Notes: generated from the letters alone by a model not told the origin. Shown: positions 46,985 through 58,158, numbered from the stretch's first letter. The stretch is 64,000 nucleotides of DNA from Symbiodinium natans (GCA_905221605.1 CAJNDS010000613.1:785894-849893), one strand, 5' to 3'. Program-made: numbers and translations.

Positions 46985-48994
46985 ATGCCAAATTCCACTC
47001 TGCGTCCTCTCTTGGCCGCACTGGGCATTTTAGTGCTGGCTTGTGTTGGTGCCTCTGACCATGACACCTGCGTTGAGGAAGGGCCCTCAGATGAATCGGC
47101 CCTCCTTCAGAAACAGATCTCGGGCAAGCAAGGAAAAGACAGCACGTTTATCAACGACAGCAACCCGAAAAGGATGCAAGGAAAGCGCCAAGTCCTTATC
47201 CCCAAGCCGCTCTCGCACCGGAGTGGCGATGTGGAGCTTCATCTCACGCCGCTGATGTTGCTCATCTTCAAAGAAGCTGCCCGATCAGCAGGTCCAGAAG
47301 CCTTCAACATCGTTGAGGCACAGTTTCTGTCACGTTTGCCAAGTTTGCCAGCACCCAAGCAGCCACAGCACCTTGACTTCACTGTGAGCTTTCGGTACCA
47401 GGTTGAGCCTTGGAATGGCTGGGACTCGTGGAAACCAATCCATGAACGGAACGAGAGCTATGCCCTCAGAGTCGGACCTGGAGGGATCGACATCGAGGCT
47501 CCAACTTCGTGGGCCCTTGCCAATGCAATGTCGACTCTGTACCAGTTGCTGTCCATCAGGGTGTCCCATAAACAGACGAAGATCACGATCCCAGCTTGCC
47601 CACATGTCATCCAAGATCGAGCGGCTTTTGTGCACCGGGGCTTTCTGTTGGATGTGTCGCGGCAGTGGTACTCACTTCCCTGGATCAAGGCACTTGTGAG
47701 TTCTCTTGCAGAATTCAAGCTGAACGTCTTGCACTTGCATCTCACCGACACGGCATCGTGGCCCCTCGAAGTGGATGGCTATCCTGATGCAGCTCGACAT
47801 TTGAGCTACCGTGATAACAACGGAGAGCCTCTCACATATTCGCGTGCCGATGTTCGGGACCTCGTGGAGTTTGCACGTTTGCGTGGTATGTCGATCATGC
47901 CGGAGATCGATGGCCCAATGCATGCTCCCGCACTTGCCTCTGGTGACCCTCTGCACCTCACTGTGGCAGCAACTGCGGAGTACTCCACGCAGCAGTATGC
48001 AGTTGAACCACCACCCGGCACCTGGAACATATCTGATGCTCGAGCCTTGGAGTTCGTGAGAAGTGCCTTGCAGCAGGTAGAAGAGGACTTTTCGACCTTG
48101 CCGTTCCTTCATATAGGTGGTGACGAGCCCGTCGCAGCATCCCTTTGCACACTGCTCCCGGAGCATCAGAAGAGAAAATGCTGGGACCAGTGTGCTTTCC
48201 CATGGTCCGAAGGTTGTGAACCAGTACCTGTGAAACCCGACAGCAATGAGACGTACTGGTTCCCAGAACTTCTCAATGACAAGGTGCAGTACTACTTCAA
48301 CTCCGTCGACCCTTCGCCTGCCAAGGTGCCAAGAGCTGTGTGGTCCGGAGCCGTTTCGGACTGCGCCGTGAAGCTTCCTCCTACGCACCTTAAGAGCAAG
48401 TCTGCGCTGCAGTTGTGGGAGTTCCCTGCAGCTGGGTCTGGACGGCCTACACTCTCTGAAGAGGACTGCAGGAAGTATGATCTGCTTCAAAGTGCAGCCA
48501 CGTACCCCCAAGGAGGCTTACAATATGGTTGGCTCTACATGGATTGTGGCTCTGGTGCGAACTGGGCTTCGATGGATCCAAACTATTGGTGTCCTCGTGC
48601 TTCATGGGCAGCGCTGTATTCCCTAAACATTACACAGGGATACGGGCACATTAACACCTCAGCTTGTCAAAAGGCCTTCCTGGGCGCTGAGATGGCACTA
48701 TGGTCTGAGGTTGGAGGCATGGGCAACGCCATGAGCTTGATCTTTCCCCGCGCAGCTGCCTTTGCTGAACGAATGTGGAGTAATCCACAGGGCCTGCAGG
48801 TGGAAGAGATGAAGAGTGGAAAGCCACCTGGCTGGTACTGGGAGGCGCATCTCCGCGATGCCATGGAGAGGCTGAACACGGTGGTGGCGAACTTGGAGAT
48901 GCTGGAGATAGCGGTGTCGCACCTGCAGCCAGAGTTCTGCAGGCTTCACCCTGAGTTCTGCAACGCGTTCACCACCTCCTTGTATGCAAGGTGA
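46985..48994 (+). CDS. Secreted/lysosomal beta-hexosaminidase, GH20, 669 aa
   Basis: Removes terminal N-acetylglucosamine or N-acetylgalactosamine from glycans by substrate-assisted catalysis. A signal peptide covers about residues 1-23 (LLAALGILVLACVGA). An N-terminal hexosaminidase domain follows to about 200. The catalytic barrel starts with R218-G-F-L-L-D; this Arg corresponds to the substrate-binding Arg of human HEXA/HEXB. Further motifs are HLHLTDTASWP, then HIGGDE with the catalytic pair D380-E381, and tryptophans in ALQLWEF, MALWSE and ERMWSN. Length is normal for the animal/protist type (about 530-600 plus extension). An extra Lys-rich segment (residues 45-75) lies after the signal peptide. 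Single exon. The ATG at 46985 is the first in frame and gives the signal peptide. Confident. Confidence 0.96.
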   Translation: MPNSTLRPLLAALGILVLACVGASDHDTCVEEGPSDESALLQKQISGKQGKDSTFINDSNPKRMQGKRQVLIPKPLSHRSGDVELHLTPLMLLIFKEAARSAGPEAFNIVEAQFLSRLPSLPAPKQPQHLDFTVSFRYQVEPWNGWDSWKPIHERNESYALRVGPGGIDIEAPTSWALANAMSTLYQLLSIRVSHKQTKITIPACPHVIQDRAAFVHRGFLLDVSRQWYSLPWIKALVSSLAEFKLNVLHLHLTDTASWPLEVDGYPDAARHLSYRDNNGEPLTYSRADVRDLVEFARLRGMSIMPEIDGPMHAPALASGDPLHLTVAATAEYSTQQYAVEPPPGTWNISDARALEFVRSALQQVEEDFSTLPFLHIGGDEPVAASLCTLLPEHQKRKCWDQCAFPWSEGCEPVPVKPDSNETYWFPELLNDKVQYYFNSVDPSPAKVPRAVWSGAVSDCAVKLPPTHLKSKSALQLWEFPAAGSGRPTLSEEDCRKYDLLQSAATYPQGGLQYGWLYMDCGSGANWASMDPNYWCPRASWAALYSLNITQGYGHINTSACQKAFLGAEMALWSEVGGMGNAMSLIFPRAAAFAERMWSNPQGLQVEEMKSGKPPGWYWEAHLRDAMERLNTVVANLEMLEIAVSHLQPEFCRLHPEFCNAFTTSLYAR

Positions 48995-50420
48995 TCCACC
49001 AAGTAGGAGTGGACCAAAGATAGCCCACTCGGCATGACTCACAAAGACGGTCGCAAAGCCGGTTGCAAAAACATGTCAGCAACAAGACTGATGCGAGGAG
49101 TCGCGAGCACGGGGCGTGGCTCACCCGTCTGTGTATCCTGTGTCCTTGTGTATCGTTGTGTGGGAGGTATGGTTCGACATGATGGCATGACCACAGTTTG
49201 CGGTATGGTGCACCTGATGAGCCCCTTGCCTTTCTCCAAGGTGGGCTGTGGAGAGGCGCACGCTCAGGATGTCAGAAACCAGGCTCCCGCATGGACAAGA
49301 ACAGCTGCCGTAGCTCTGAGAAACAGTTTGTGTCGGGCCAATCAAGTGCAGGTTTGTGTGGCGTATTATACTGGACTATGAATGATCACGAATCGCGCAG
49401 GCAGGTAGATCGCATTTCTTCTTCGTTGATGCCGCTGGCGGGGAGTTCCCCTGCCCCATGCGGCCTGCCGAGTACGTGGAAAGTCAAATAAGTTGAAGTT
49501 TCCGGAGCTGAGAAGAGTTCTTGCTGAAACGGGCAAAGATCGCGAGAACTCCCATGTTCAACTTGTCTGGTGAGGTGTCGATCTGTGGCGAACTGCTTGC
49601 TCCCCTGTATTCCAGACAAGGCCGGCTTGCCGTACCTGCCGAGGCAGCGTGCTAAACTTGTTGCAGTTTCGGCACCAGGAGTTCCTCTCCAGCGACAGCC
49701 AGGCATCCTGGCAACCAGAGGCGAGGCCCATCGTGGCGCAGTGCACCCTCAAAGGGATTGAAGAATGTAACAGAATGTAGATGCAGAGCGGCGAGGGGGT
49801 CTGGTGGAGGCTTTCTGTTCGTTCCTTGAGTACCGATAGCAGATCTTGGAAGGACCATGTGAGCAAAGCGGTTTCGCAGAGCGTGCGGAGCGAGCGAGGG
49901 CGAGAGAGCGAGAGAGCGAGAGAGCACTTGCGAGGCCGCACAGGTTGCCCCCAGCCGGTTGCGACCACCGCCGGAGAGCCTGCGCTCTGCTCTGCAGCGC
50001 TGCGCGCGGCGCGCGCTGAGGGCAGAAGCCACACAGGTTGCGGCCAAGTTCGTGCCAGATGCAAGTAACTTCACAATAACTTCAGTGAAGATGAGCAGGC
50101 ACCCGCCGAAAACGGGGACGATGAAACCGTCGATGCAGGTGGCTCTGCATATGCCTGTCGCCAGCCACGACAGTCCCGCACCGTCCCGCGAGAGCTTGGA
50201 CATGAGAAGCTCAACCATGCTTAGTGAGAGTGAATCGAAAACAGGTTTTTTTTTTTAAAACCCTCTTTGCATTAGTGAGAGTGAATCGAAAACCTGACAA
50301 AAAGACACGGCAGTTTGGTGCACAGGTGCCCTCTCCATCCCCTTGCTACGAGGGGCCGCTGCAGAGCTGCGGGCCGCTGCAGCGCTGCCAGGGGCCCCGA
50401 GAGAGAAGCGAATCTTTCAC
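48995..50420. other. No confident gene
   Basis: Contains a GAGAGAGCGA tract (49895-49925) and a 22-bp direct repeat at 50221/50272. A possible exon precedes the 50.4-kb array (reads RGAAAELRAAAALPGAPREK, about 50350-50410). Confidence 0.4.
50221..50293. repeat. 22-bp direct repeat, 51 bp apart
   Basis: Identical copies at 50221-50242 and 50272-50293 (core GTGAGAGTGAATCGAAAAC), separated by a T10-run segment. Confidence 0.9.
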
Positions 50421-50428
50421 AGAGGGCG

Positions 50429-50554
50429 CCCTAAACCCTACACCCTAAACCCTCAACCCTAAACCCTAAACCCTAAACCCTAAACCCTGAACCCTAACCC
50501 TAAATCCTAAACCGAAACCCTAAACCCTAAACCCTAAACCCTAAACCCTAAACC
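50429..50554. repeat. Telomere-like array, C-rich
   Basis: About 17 CCCTAAA units with a few CCCTACA, CCCTCAA and CCCTGAA variants. Confidence 0.95.
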
Positions 50555-50583
50555 GCACTGGCCCTAAGAGGTTCCCGCTGCAG

Positions 50584-50663
50584 CTCATGGACGAGGGCCC
50601 CCCTGCGCCACTCTATGCTGTGCTGCTGCGCTCGGCGGCGCTGCTGAGGCCCGGCTTGCTGCT
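50584..50663 (+). CDS. Exon-like island between opposed arrays
   Basis: After TTCCCGCTGCAG it reads LMDEGPPAPLYAVLLRSAAL then LRPGLL. GC-rich, protein-like composition. The C-rich array lies before and the G-rich array after. The ending LLRPGLLLVIG resembles the end of a methyltransferase strand-helix, but this is too short to call. Confidence 0.4.
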
Positions 50664-50670
50664 TGTTATT

Positions 50671-50738
50671 GGGGTTTAGGGAAGAGGGTTTAGGGTTTAG
50701 GGTTTAGGGTTTAGGGTTTAGGGTTTAGGGTTTAGGGT
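50671..50738. repeat. Telomere-like array, G-rich
   Basis: Eight TTTAGGG units after one GGGTTTAGGGAAGA variant. Confidence 0.95.
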
Positions 50739-50739
50739 G

Positions 50740-50784
50740 GTTGTGAAGGAGTTGCGGAAAGCGTTCTGCAATTTTGACTTTTAG
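50740..50784 (+). CDS. Possible short terminal exon directly after the G-rich array
   Basis: Reads VVKELRKAFCNFDF and stops at TAG 50782-50784. The only acceptor available is the TTTAG of the last repeat unit (50731-50735). Confidence 0.35.
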   Translation, partial: VVKELRKAFCNFDF

Positions 50785-52490
50785 GTCCAAAGCGCCTGCG
50801 GAAGTGCCGAAGCTTGAGGACTGCTGGAAGCGTCTAAGAACCGCTTCTAAGCCGTGCAACAGCTGTAAAAGACAGGCCGAGAGCCGAGGTAACGTCACAG
50901 AAACGGAAACATGGGGGTGCGGCTCGATTCCCCAGATCTGGGTTACAGAGGGCTCTCGTATTGTGTCGAAGGGGCATCCCGGCATCCCGCGCAACTGACC
51001 TCAACAGGCTATGAGGTCGTAAGTGAAGGGCCCGAAAATGTCATATCTTGTAGTTTGTGTTTGGGCGCCATGAGGGCATCGTGGCCGTCGGGCCTCAGGC
51101 CGGGAACAAACGTTTGGCTGTCGCAGGCCGTCCTTGGCTTGTCTGTCACGGTTCTAGTATAGCCCACCGTTGACTCTGATTTCTCTTCAAAGGAAGACAG
51201 TGTCTCCAGTGAATTGCTTTTTCTGTGAGAATACCGATGAATATCTCGAGGACTTCCCCCCTGTCTTGAGTGTCGCCATTGTCAAGGAAATTGCCTGCCG
51301 TTGCACGGAATGGACAGGATGGATGTCTCGGAAGATGGACTCGCCCCGAATTCTGTAGGTGGCCCTTAATTACCGGGTGGAGTTCGCAAGAATTACTTAC
51401 AATAGCAGGACTACCTGTAAAGCCAAGTTAAAGCTCTATATTGAACTCCCTTGCATGGATCCATCTGTGATTTTCCGAATAGCCGCTGTTTTGCCTGACC
51501 CAAGCTGGTCCAACCACATCAAGATACCAGCACAACCAAACACAGTCTTGCAGGAGGGTCTGCCGAGCTTCGCAGTACCTTTGTATCAACTGCCGTGCAC
51601 GGGCATAAGTTTACGTGAGATGACTTGTCACGCGCATCATCAATATCCATGTAAAAGGTAAAGCTGTTGAAATCATCTCCAAGGCATGACGTTGTAGTTC
51701 AGATTGCTCAGGTCGACAATGACAATGCACCTAAGAGCAAACAAGTTCAATGGCCTGGAACTCCGGAATGCTTACATGAGATTTCAGCAGTCTCTGTCAT
51801 GTTGGGTGTGCAATATTTGTCATATCGGCCGTCGTCCCAACTTCACACGATGACGACAGTTATACTGACGCAGCATGCTTCTGTCGCGGACTTCTGTCCC
51901 AGAGTCTGGATTCGTATCCTCAAGGTTACGCAGGGTTAGGCCGCGTAACATGCATGCAGCATGCAAGCAATGCAAACATGGCGTTGGAAGTTGGAGCTGC
52001 GCGAACAGGGCAGGGCTTATTCCAGCACCATCAAGTGGTAAAGTCTTTCCACGGTCCGTTTTGGGATGCATCTTGGCAGGAGCCTGGCTGGCAGTCCAAG
52101 GCGTCGACCAAAAAGTAGTTGCCAAGCAGTCATGCTTGTCACGGGGGAGGACATTTCTTGCGCCCATGATTTGCAGCTTGAAACGAGTTGGCCGCAAGTT
52201 CTAGCCTCCCGGGCAAAGAGGGTAGAGCGAGATGCTGCTTGCAAACGATTTTAGTGCGTAAGGTGCATGCCCGTGCTGTCTTGTGGACCTGTCATGGCTC
52301 TGTCGCTCTGCGCAAGGTTCTCGCTTGGTTAGCTCAGCCAAGATCACCATGGTTGGCGGACTTGAAGGTGCGAACCGGTACTTGGTCATTTCGTCATGTC
52401 TCATACGAAACGTTGAGAGAGAGTCCACTCACAACACAAATGACGACCGTGCCTAGCGACATCCAGCACCTGATAGAAACATGAGGAGGC
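50785..52490. other. No confident gene
   Basis: A coding-like tail (LADLKVRTGTWSFRHVSYET) ends at TGA near 52484. No motif and no clear exon structure otherwise. Confidence 0.3.
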
Positions 52491-52497
52491 TGAGCAG

Positions 52498-52508
52498 TTT
52501 GGCTCAAG
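52498..52508 (+). other. Spliced-leader-like motif TTTGGCTCAAG
   Basis: Exact 11-base match to the spliced-leader 3' end. Fourteen of 21 bases match the full leader region. No recognisable gene starts directly downstream. Confidence 0.45.
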
Positions 52509-52761
52509 TGCCTTAGGTGAAAGATACCTTCTCCCCAGTCCTGGAGCTTTCCTATCCCGGTGCGATTCTTGGTTCGTCATCCCAGTCTCACAGCGTGGCT
52601 TAGGGAAGTGACTCAAATTTCTATAGTATTTTGGAGCTGGCGCGATGCCATGACTGGCAGCTGCGACACGCTGCAGAGCGGGGAAATCGCGCCTGGTGCC
52701 GCACAAAGCCAGATGCGTCACAGACTCGTTCAGGTACGCATTTCCATCGTGGGAAGTCGCG

Positions 52762-52787
52762 CTCTCTCTCTCTCTCTCTCTCTCTGT
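52762..52787. repeat. (CT)n microsatellite
   Basis: About twelve CT units. A (GA)n run of similar length lies 130 bp downstream, so the two could pair. Confidence 0.9.
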
Positions 52788-52912
52788 GAAGTTTTATACA
52801 TGAGCCGTTGTGCACATCGAGGTGTTCTGTCGTCTTTTGCTGGATGGTGAGGTCAAGGCAACTGAAGCCTTGGTGGCCACTCGGGGGAAGAGCAATTTTC
52901 AATAAGTCAGAA

Positions 52913-53102
52913 GGAAGAGAGAGAGAGAGAGAGAGAGGACTGCGAAGTGAAGAGAGAGGACTGTGCGCGCCCCTCGGGGCAGCTCCCTTTCGACGGGGCT
53001 ATGCGTGTGGGAGGGAGAGAGAGAGAGAGAGAGAGAGAGCACGACTAGGAGCAGCTTCCCTTCGGGGGGGGCTAGGCGTGCAGGACAGAGAGAGAGAGAG
53101 AG
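52913..53102. repeat. Three (GA)n runs inside an imperfect 75-bp repeat
   Basis: GA runs at 52914-52938, 53011-53039 and 53086-53102. Between them GGGCAGCTCCCTTTCG and GGAGCAGCTTCCCTTCG mark two copies of a larger unit. Confidence 0.85.
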
Positions 53103-54756
53103 CGGCTAAAACCTACTGCAGATTTTCCCTTGACAAGAAGTACACAGGTCCTGCAGATGTCCCCTGCAAGCATTCCATCATAGTGCAACCATGCACTGTT
53201 CTACTTGCCAGATAAGGTTCACACAGGCGTCCATCTGACTGTTGTGGCTTGCCCAGCTACGCCGGAGGCTGAGCTGCTCACTGCGCTTCGCCATTGCTTG
53301 AGTTCATCCATGACACGGTATACTGCTTTGTTTTTATTTCTCTTCGATGCTGGCTTGACTCAAGCGAGCGTGCACACGGTTCAGCATGAACTGGACAGAA
53401 CTTCCAGCATGGCAAATTACACAAGCATTGCACTGCAACTCCGCAGAAAGCCTTGCACCTCTAAAACAGTTGCTGTGAGGCTTGGTGAGGAAGCTCAGGC
53501 CGTGCAAGTTCAAGGCAGGCCTGCGATTATATGAATTTCGTGACAGCTCGCTCAGCTCAACCAGCTTGTCGTCTGCGTTGTTGCTAAACATTGCGAATGC
53601 TGTGCATTACCTCGCCGCCCCTGGTACGGGCAGAAGACCTTTCTCAACAGGAGATGAGCAGACTCCGTGCGCCTGGATTGCAGATGAGAGCCCAGTGTCG
53701 GAATTCGGAAGATCTCGGAACATCTCGGAACATCAGGCTGCTCGTAGCTGGATAATGAGATGTACTGAGTCTCTACTCCGCAGGCGACCCTGAATTGAAT
53801 TTGTGTTTCGAGGCAAGGGCCGAATGAGAACAAGAGTTTCAACATCAACGTCCACAAGTCGCCCGTCCAACTCCTGCAACAGTCATAGCAGACAGTTGAT
53901 CTAAAGGTCCCTGTCTGCAAGAATGTCAGACAGCACGTCGGCGAAAGTTCGGTGATGGGTCCGTGAAATGAAAAAGATCCGCATAAGCATTGTCCCAACA
54001 GACTTGCTTTCTTGGCTGCATGCCCAGCCCTGCCAAAGGAGTTTGCATTATTTAACATATGAGGCATTGTGCCAGAATAGTGTGAAAAGTTCCGCTGAAG
54101 AACCCTGCAAGAGGCCACAAAAAAGACAGAGCCCCTTTTCAAGTACCACAAATCCAGTTTTCACGATACCTCAAACGTCAACCCAAAGCCCACGAGCAGC
54201 CCAAAACCTACTGCAAGCTTCGCGCTCACCGCAAAGCATGGAACATAGTGCCGGAGTGAGATACTATGTTGTAGATCTTAGGTATATCCCGTGAAACACA
54301 TCGCGACACTTCCGCGAAGAAACCAAATGAGATGAAGGAATGTTGAGCGAGTCCCGGTATTCGCAAAGATGGGCGGCATTGGTTGGAGGATCTGGTCTCC
54401 TTGATGTGTCGAGGCATTCTCTGCCCCCAATGCAAAGTTCCTGGGCTACTCAGGCAAAGTCGTCTTCTTTGCAGTGGACCCCTCAATGCTGCAGTTGGAC
54501 AGCATCGGGTGCGAACGCTTCAGGCACAAGGGCGCAGAGCAGCGGTCGAATTGAATAGGTGCTTGGAGATGTTCATCGTGTCAAGCCACACCCCCGGGAG
54601 ATTCTTGTGCTCAAGTCGTATGCAAGACGCGTGGCGAATCTGTCAGTTCTACGCCGGACGTGATGAAAGCCATCGCAGCGTTCCAAGAAACGCGCCTGCC
54701 TCCGCAAGAGCAGTCCCGAGAGCAGTGTAGGTTCCCGCTGTGAAGATAGTCAGTGG

Positions 54757-54935
54757 ACGTATGTATGTAATGTATGCATGTATGTATGTAGGTATGTAGG
54801 TAGGTAGGTATGTATGTATGCAGTATAGGTGTGTGTCTGTGTATGTGATGAATGTCTGTGTATGTAAGTATGTGAAATACGGGTATGGCATGAGATATGG
54901 ATATATCTATATACATACGGACATATGTATGTACC
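54757..54935. repeat. TATG/GTAG/TGTG microsatellite tract
   Basis: Interrupted TATG, TAGG and GTGT units. The related Thr/Tyr/His-rich frames on the - strand are artefacts. Confidence 0.9.
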
Positions 54936-55767
54936 TTGGTGACCAGGTCAATACTTACTCATGATGCTACTTTCTGAGATCCATCAAGGTGCCAAGCACC
55001 AAGCTCTGTAAGGTGTGACGCGTGTTTCGCCCCCGCTCTTCGATGCGAGGTGCCTGAACGAAGACAGCTGGCACGTGATTGAAATGCTTCGCTCAGACTC
55101 TGCTTCGGAGATGTTCTGAGCCTGTTTGACTCCTAAGGTACCGCAACGCATTCTGGAGCTGCGGCTTTCGCCAGTCAGCCGACGCTTTCTGTGGAACAGC
55201 TCCCGGACTTCCAGTTAGAATGTAATAGGATATATATATATATATTCATACAACAGTACAATGAATAGTATAACAATGTGGTACCAAATTGGGGTTGCAG
55301 CACTACCATCGAGTAGCTTCATGACGAATCGGTGCGGCCACCGCAATACGAGCTAGAGGGGCAATGCGCGGCGCATGTTCTTAGTGCCACAAGCCCGAAA
55401 GCCTCAGCAGTTTGAGCTGAGCAGCTGAGGTGTTGTGCACCTTGGAGGCATGGCCTGTGATTCTTATACCTGCTAGACTCCGACTCGGACATCCATGAAG
55501 TCGCTGCCGAACGCCCTTTATGGGTGGCTGTAAGTATGTGATGCAGGGGGTTTCGTTTAGATGCAGGTTCCTGCCACACCTTCGAAACGCAGTCGTGGGC
55601 ACCCCACTTGCAGCCGAGCTCAGGATCGTTCCCGACTTCTTGTCGCGGGAGGCGACTGGGCAAGGGTGTTTCAGTGTTTCCGCTCAACCTGCATTTAAAA
55701 ATCACCAAGAAGCCGAGGCGGCCCCCAGCAGTTGACGTGAACAGCCCAAACAGCCAGCACATCTTCT

Positions 55768-55888
55768 TCAGTCTCTTTCTCTCTTTCTCTCTTTCTCTCT
55801 TTCTCTCTTTCTCTCTTTCTCTCTTTCTCTCTTTCTCTCTTTCTCTCTTTCTCTCTTTCTCTCTTTCTCTCTTTCTCTCTTTCTCTCG
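55768..55888. repeat. TTTCTCTC tandem repeat
   Basis: About fifteen 8-base units, nearly perfect, ending in CT-rich sequence. Confidence 0.95.
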
Positions 55889-56472
55889 CTCTGTCTCTCT
55901 CTCCCTGTCTTTCCCCGTCGTGCTCCTCCTTTTCGTCGGTCTTTTTCTCTCCTGCTCTCTGACTGTCTGTGAGTCTGCGTGTCTGAAATTGGTGGAGTCG
56001 TTTTCGAGTCATACGTTGCCATCTGCATCAAGGAAAACTCCAAACTTGAAACAAAGAGCTCGCCTGGGCGCCTCCCAAAAAATCGCTTTCTGGTTTGCGC
56101 TGGTTTCTTCCATGTCGAATCTTGTAGTACAACACAGGAGACTGTCGCAGTCCTTGACCCGAATAGTAATCCGAAGGTTCGCATTGCAGCAGCGGCATAT
56201 CTATTGAGCCGCAAGCATCAGCAGAGGAGTGCCACATCTTTATGGATGCTGCTGACAGAGCTGCTGCTGTTGGTACAAGCGCTGGTAACTTCTATGCGTA
56301 TCAGGGCAACATGAATCGAACCCTGACTGCAGCGAGGTACGTAGCAGTGAACATCAATCCTGCCTTGGGCCGTTTAATGCGTTGACAACAGGGGGTGTTG
56401 ATTGAATGCCCGGCCTTCCGCGCATCGTCTCAAGCCTTTTGCCTGTGTCCCGCGACATGTAATCGCTCTCGG

Positions 56473-58158
56473 ATGGGCATACACTTGTCGGACGCAAGCA
56501 GATGCTTGCTCCAGCTCGGTCAGTCTCCTTCGCAAGCGGTCGTGAAGGCAGTGCTTGCAAAGAAGGCGTTGCACAGGAAGCCGGGGGCAATTGCGAAACT
56601 CCTCAGAGAGCTGAAGTCTGAGAACCGGGCAGACTTGCTGCTCTGCGTCCTAGGCGTGGTTCGGAAATGTGGCGCACCCATCAGTCATCATTTCGACCTA
56701 GCTATAAGTGCCTGCGGTTTAGCGGCGTGGTGGCAAACTGGCTTGGCACTGTTGAGGACAATGCCCACCGAAGAGCTGCCAGTGGGTACCGTCAGCTATA
56801 ATACATGCATCGCATGCGGCGATCAATGGACGCATGCCCTGCAGCACTTTAGGTGCATGTACGATTCGCGGATCAGCCGAGATCTTGTCACATGCAATTC
56901 ATGCATCAACGCTTGTGCTCGGGAGTTGAAGTGGCAGAGAGCAGTGCAGTTATTTCAGGTCATGCCCCAGAACGGCGTTTTGGCTGATGCAATCAGCTAC
57001 AACTCGTGCATGAACTCAGTTGATGGTGATGCTCCGTGGCAGCTGCCAATGCAGCTTTTGAAGAGTATGTCCACCGGCCGAATAACACCTTCTGTCTTTA
57101 CTTGCAGCTCTGCCACTAGCAGCTTGGACAACAGTTATCAATGGGTGCTAGCCTTCCAGCTCATGACAGTTATTGTTCAAAGCGACATCAGGCTGAACAC
57201 GTTGAGCAATTCGTGCATCAGCTCCTGTGGAAAGCGATCGCAGTGGCAACTCGCGCTGCAGCTGTTTGTGTCTGCACAAAGCAAGATGATCAAACCAACA
57301 GCTGTCAGCTACAATGCGTGCATCAAAGCTTTCCAAAACTGCAGCCAATGGCAGCTGTCCTTACACTTCTTGCGATTGATGGATGTGGTGCGCACTCCCG
57401 CTGGAGTGATTGGATACAGCTCCTGCATCAGCTCGTGTGAACAAGCGGGGCAGTGGCAGCTGGCACTGCAGCTCCTTGGGTTAATGATTGAGGCTGACGT
57501 CAAGCCGAATGTGATCAGCTTCAGTGCTTGCATCAGTTGTTGTGCAAAGGCGAACGAGTGGCAAAAGGCACTAAGCCTTTTGAGTGCTATGTTGGCATCT
57601 GGCACAAGGCCGGATACGATTGTTTGCAACGCCTGCATCAGTGCTCTTGACATCGCTGGACAGTGGCAGCTTGCCGTTGGCCTCTTGGACATCATGACCT
57701 TTTTTGCCGTCAGACCCAATGTCATTAGCTGCAACGCTTGCCTCTGCTCGCTGGAAAGGAGCCTTCAGTGGAAGCAGGCACTGCTGCTTCTCACCTCGAT
57801 GCTTCGTTCAGGAATCACTCCTGATGTTGTCACCTACAACATTTGTATCGGAGCCTGCGAGAAGAGTGGCCAGTGGGAGATGGCCTTGAGCCTTTTTCTC
57901 GCAATGCCCATTGCAAGAATCCCAGCAGATGTGGTGAGCTGCAATGCATGTATCAGCTCCTTCGAAAAGGCTGGGCGTTGGCAGCTGGCCCTCCAGTTCT
58001 CCGAGATCATGTCACAGTCTGCAATCATACCCAACGCCATCAGCTATTGCGAGTGGATCACTTGTTTCGAGCAGTGTCGCCAAGCAGAACCGCTCCTGCG
58101 CTTGTCGAACATCTTGCTTGCTGCGAGCATCGACTTGTTGGCCCAAGTCGCCACTTAA
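56473..58158 (+). CDS. Cysteine-rich P-type PPR protein 9, 561 aa
   Basis: About 14 repeats from residue 75 to the end. This copy differs from the other PPR genes in the window: repeat position 7 is Cys in about 11 of 14 repeats (patterns such as NTCIA, NSCIN, NACIS, SSCIS), where the others have Ala, Thr or Ile. The ATG at 56473 is the first in frame; a GTG-led extension upstream adds 26 residues. The N-terminus is Leu/Lys-rich (AVVKAVLAKKALHRK) and could be a targeting helix. No catalytic tail. Single exon, same strand as the other PPR genes, but 13 kb from the nearest one. Confidence 0.94.
   Translation: MGIHLSDASRCLLQLGQSPSQAVVKAVLAKKALHRKPGAIAKLLRELKSENRADLLLCVLGVVRKCGAPISHHFDLAISACGLAAWWQTGLALLRTMPTEELPVGTVSYNTCIACGDQWTHALQHFRCMYDSRISRDLVTCNSCINACARELKWQRAVQLFQVMPQNGVLADAISYNSCMNSVDGDAPWQLPMQLLKSMSTGRITPSVFTCSSATSSLDNSYQWVLAFQLMTVIVQSDIRLNTLSNSCISSCGKRSQWQLALQLFVSAQSKMIKPTAVSYNACIKAFQNCSQWQLSLHFLRLMDVVRTPAGVIGYSSCISSCEQAGQWQLALQLLGLMIEADVKPNVISFSACISCCAKANEWQKALSLLSAMLASGTRPDTIVCNACISALDIAGQWQLAVGLLDIMTFFAVRPNVISCNACLCSLERSLQWKQALLLLTSMLRSGITPDVVTYNICIGACEKSGQWEMALSLFLAMPIARIPADVVSCNACISSFEKAGRWQLALQFSEIMSQSAIIPNAISYCEWITCFEQCRQAEPLLRLSNILLAASIDLLAQVAT

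Larger units (their letters stand above)
52509..56472. other. Microsatellite-rich region, no confident gene
   Basis: Carries CT, GA, TATG, TA and TTTCTCTC repeats (listed separately). Frames at 53205-54151 and 55319-55762 show no motif. Confidence 0.45.

Noticed and set aside
52320-52385. tRNA-like TTGGTTAGCTCAG
   Set aside because: Only the D-arm-like word is present; no anticodon stem, T-arm or acceptor pairing could be found. No tRNA or rRNA gene was recognised anywhere in the window.
55608-56214. Ser/Leu/Phe-rich frame on + and Arg/Glu/Lys-rich frame on -
   Set aside because: Produced by the TTTCTCTC repeat; the flanking parts have no recognisable protein features.
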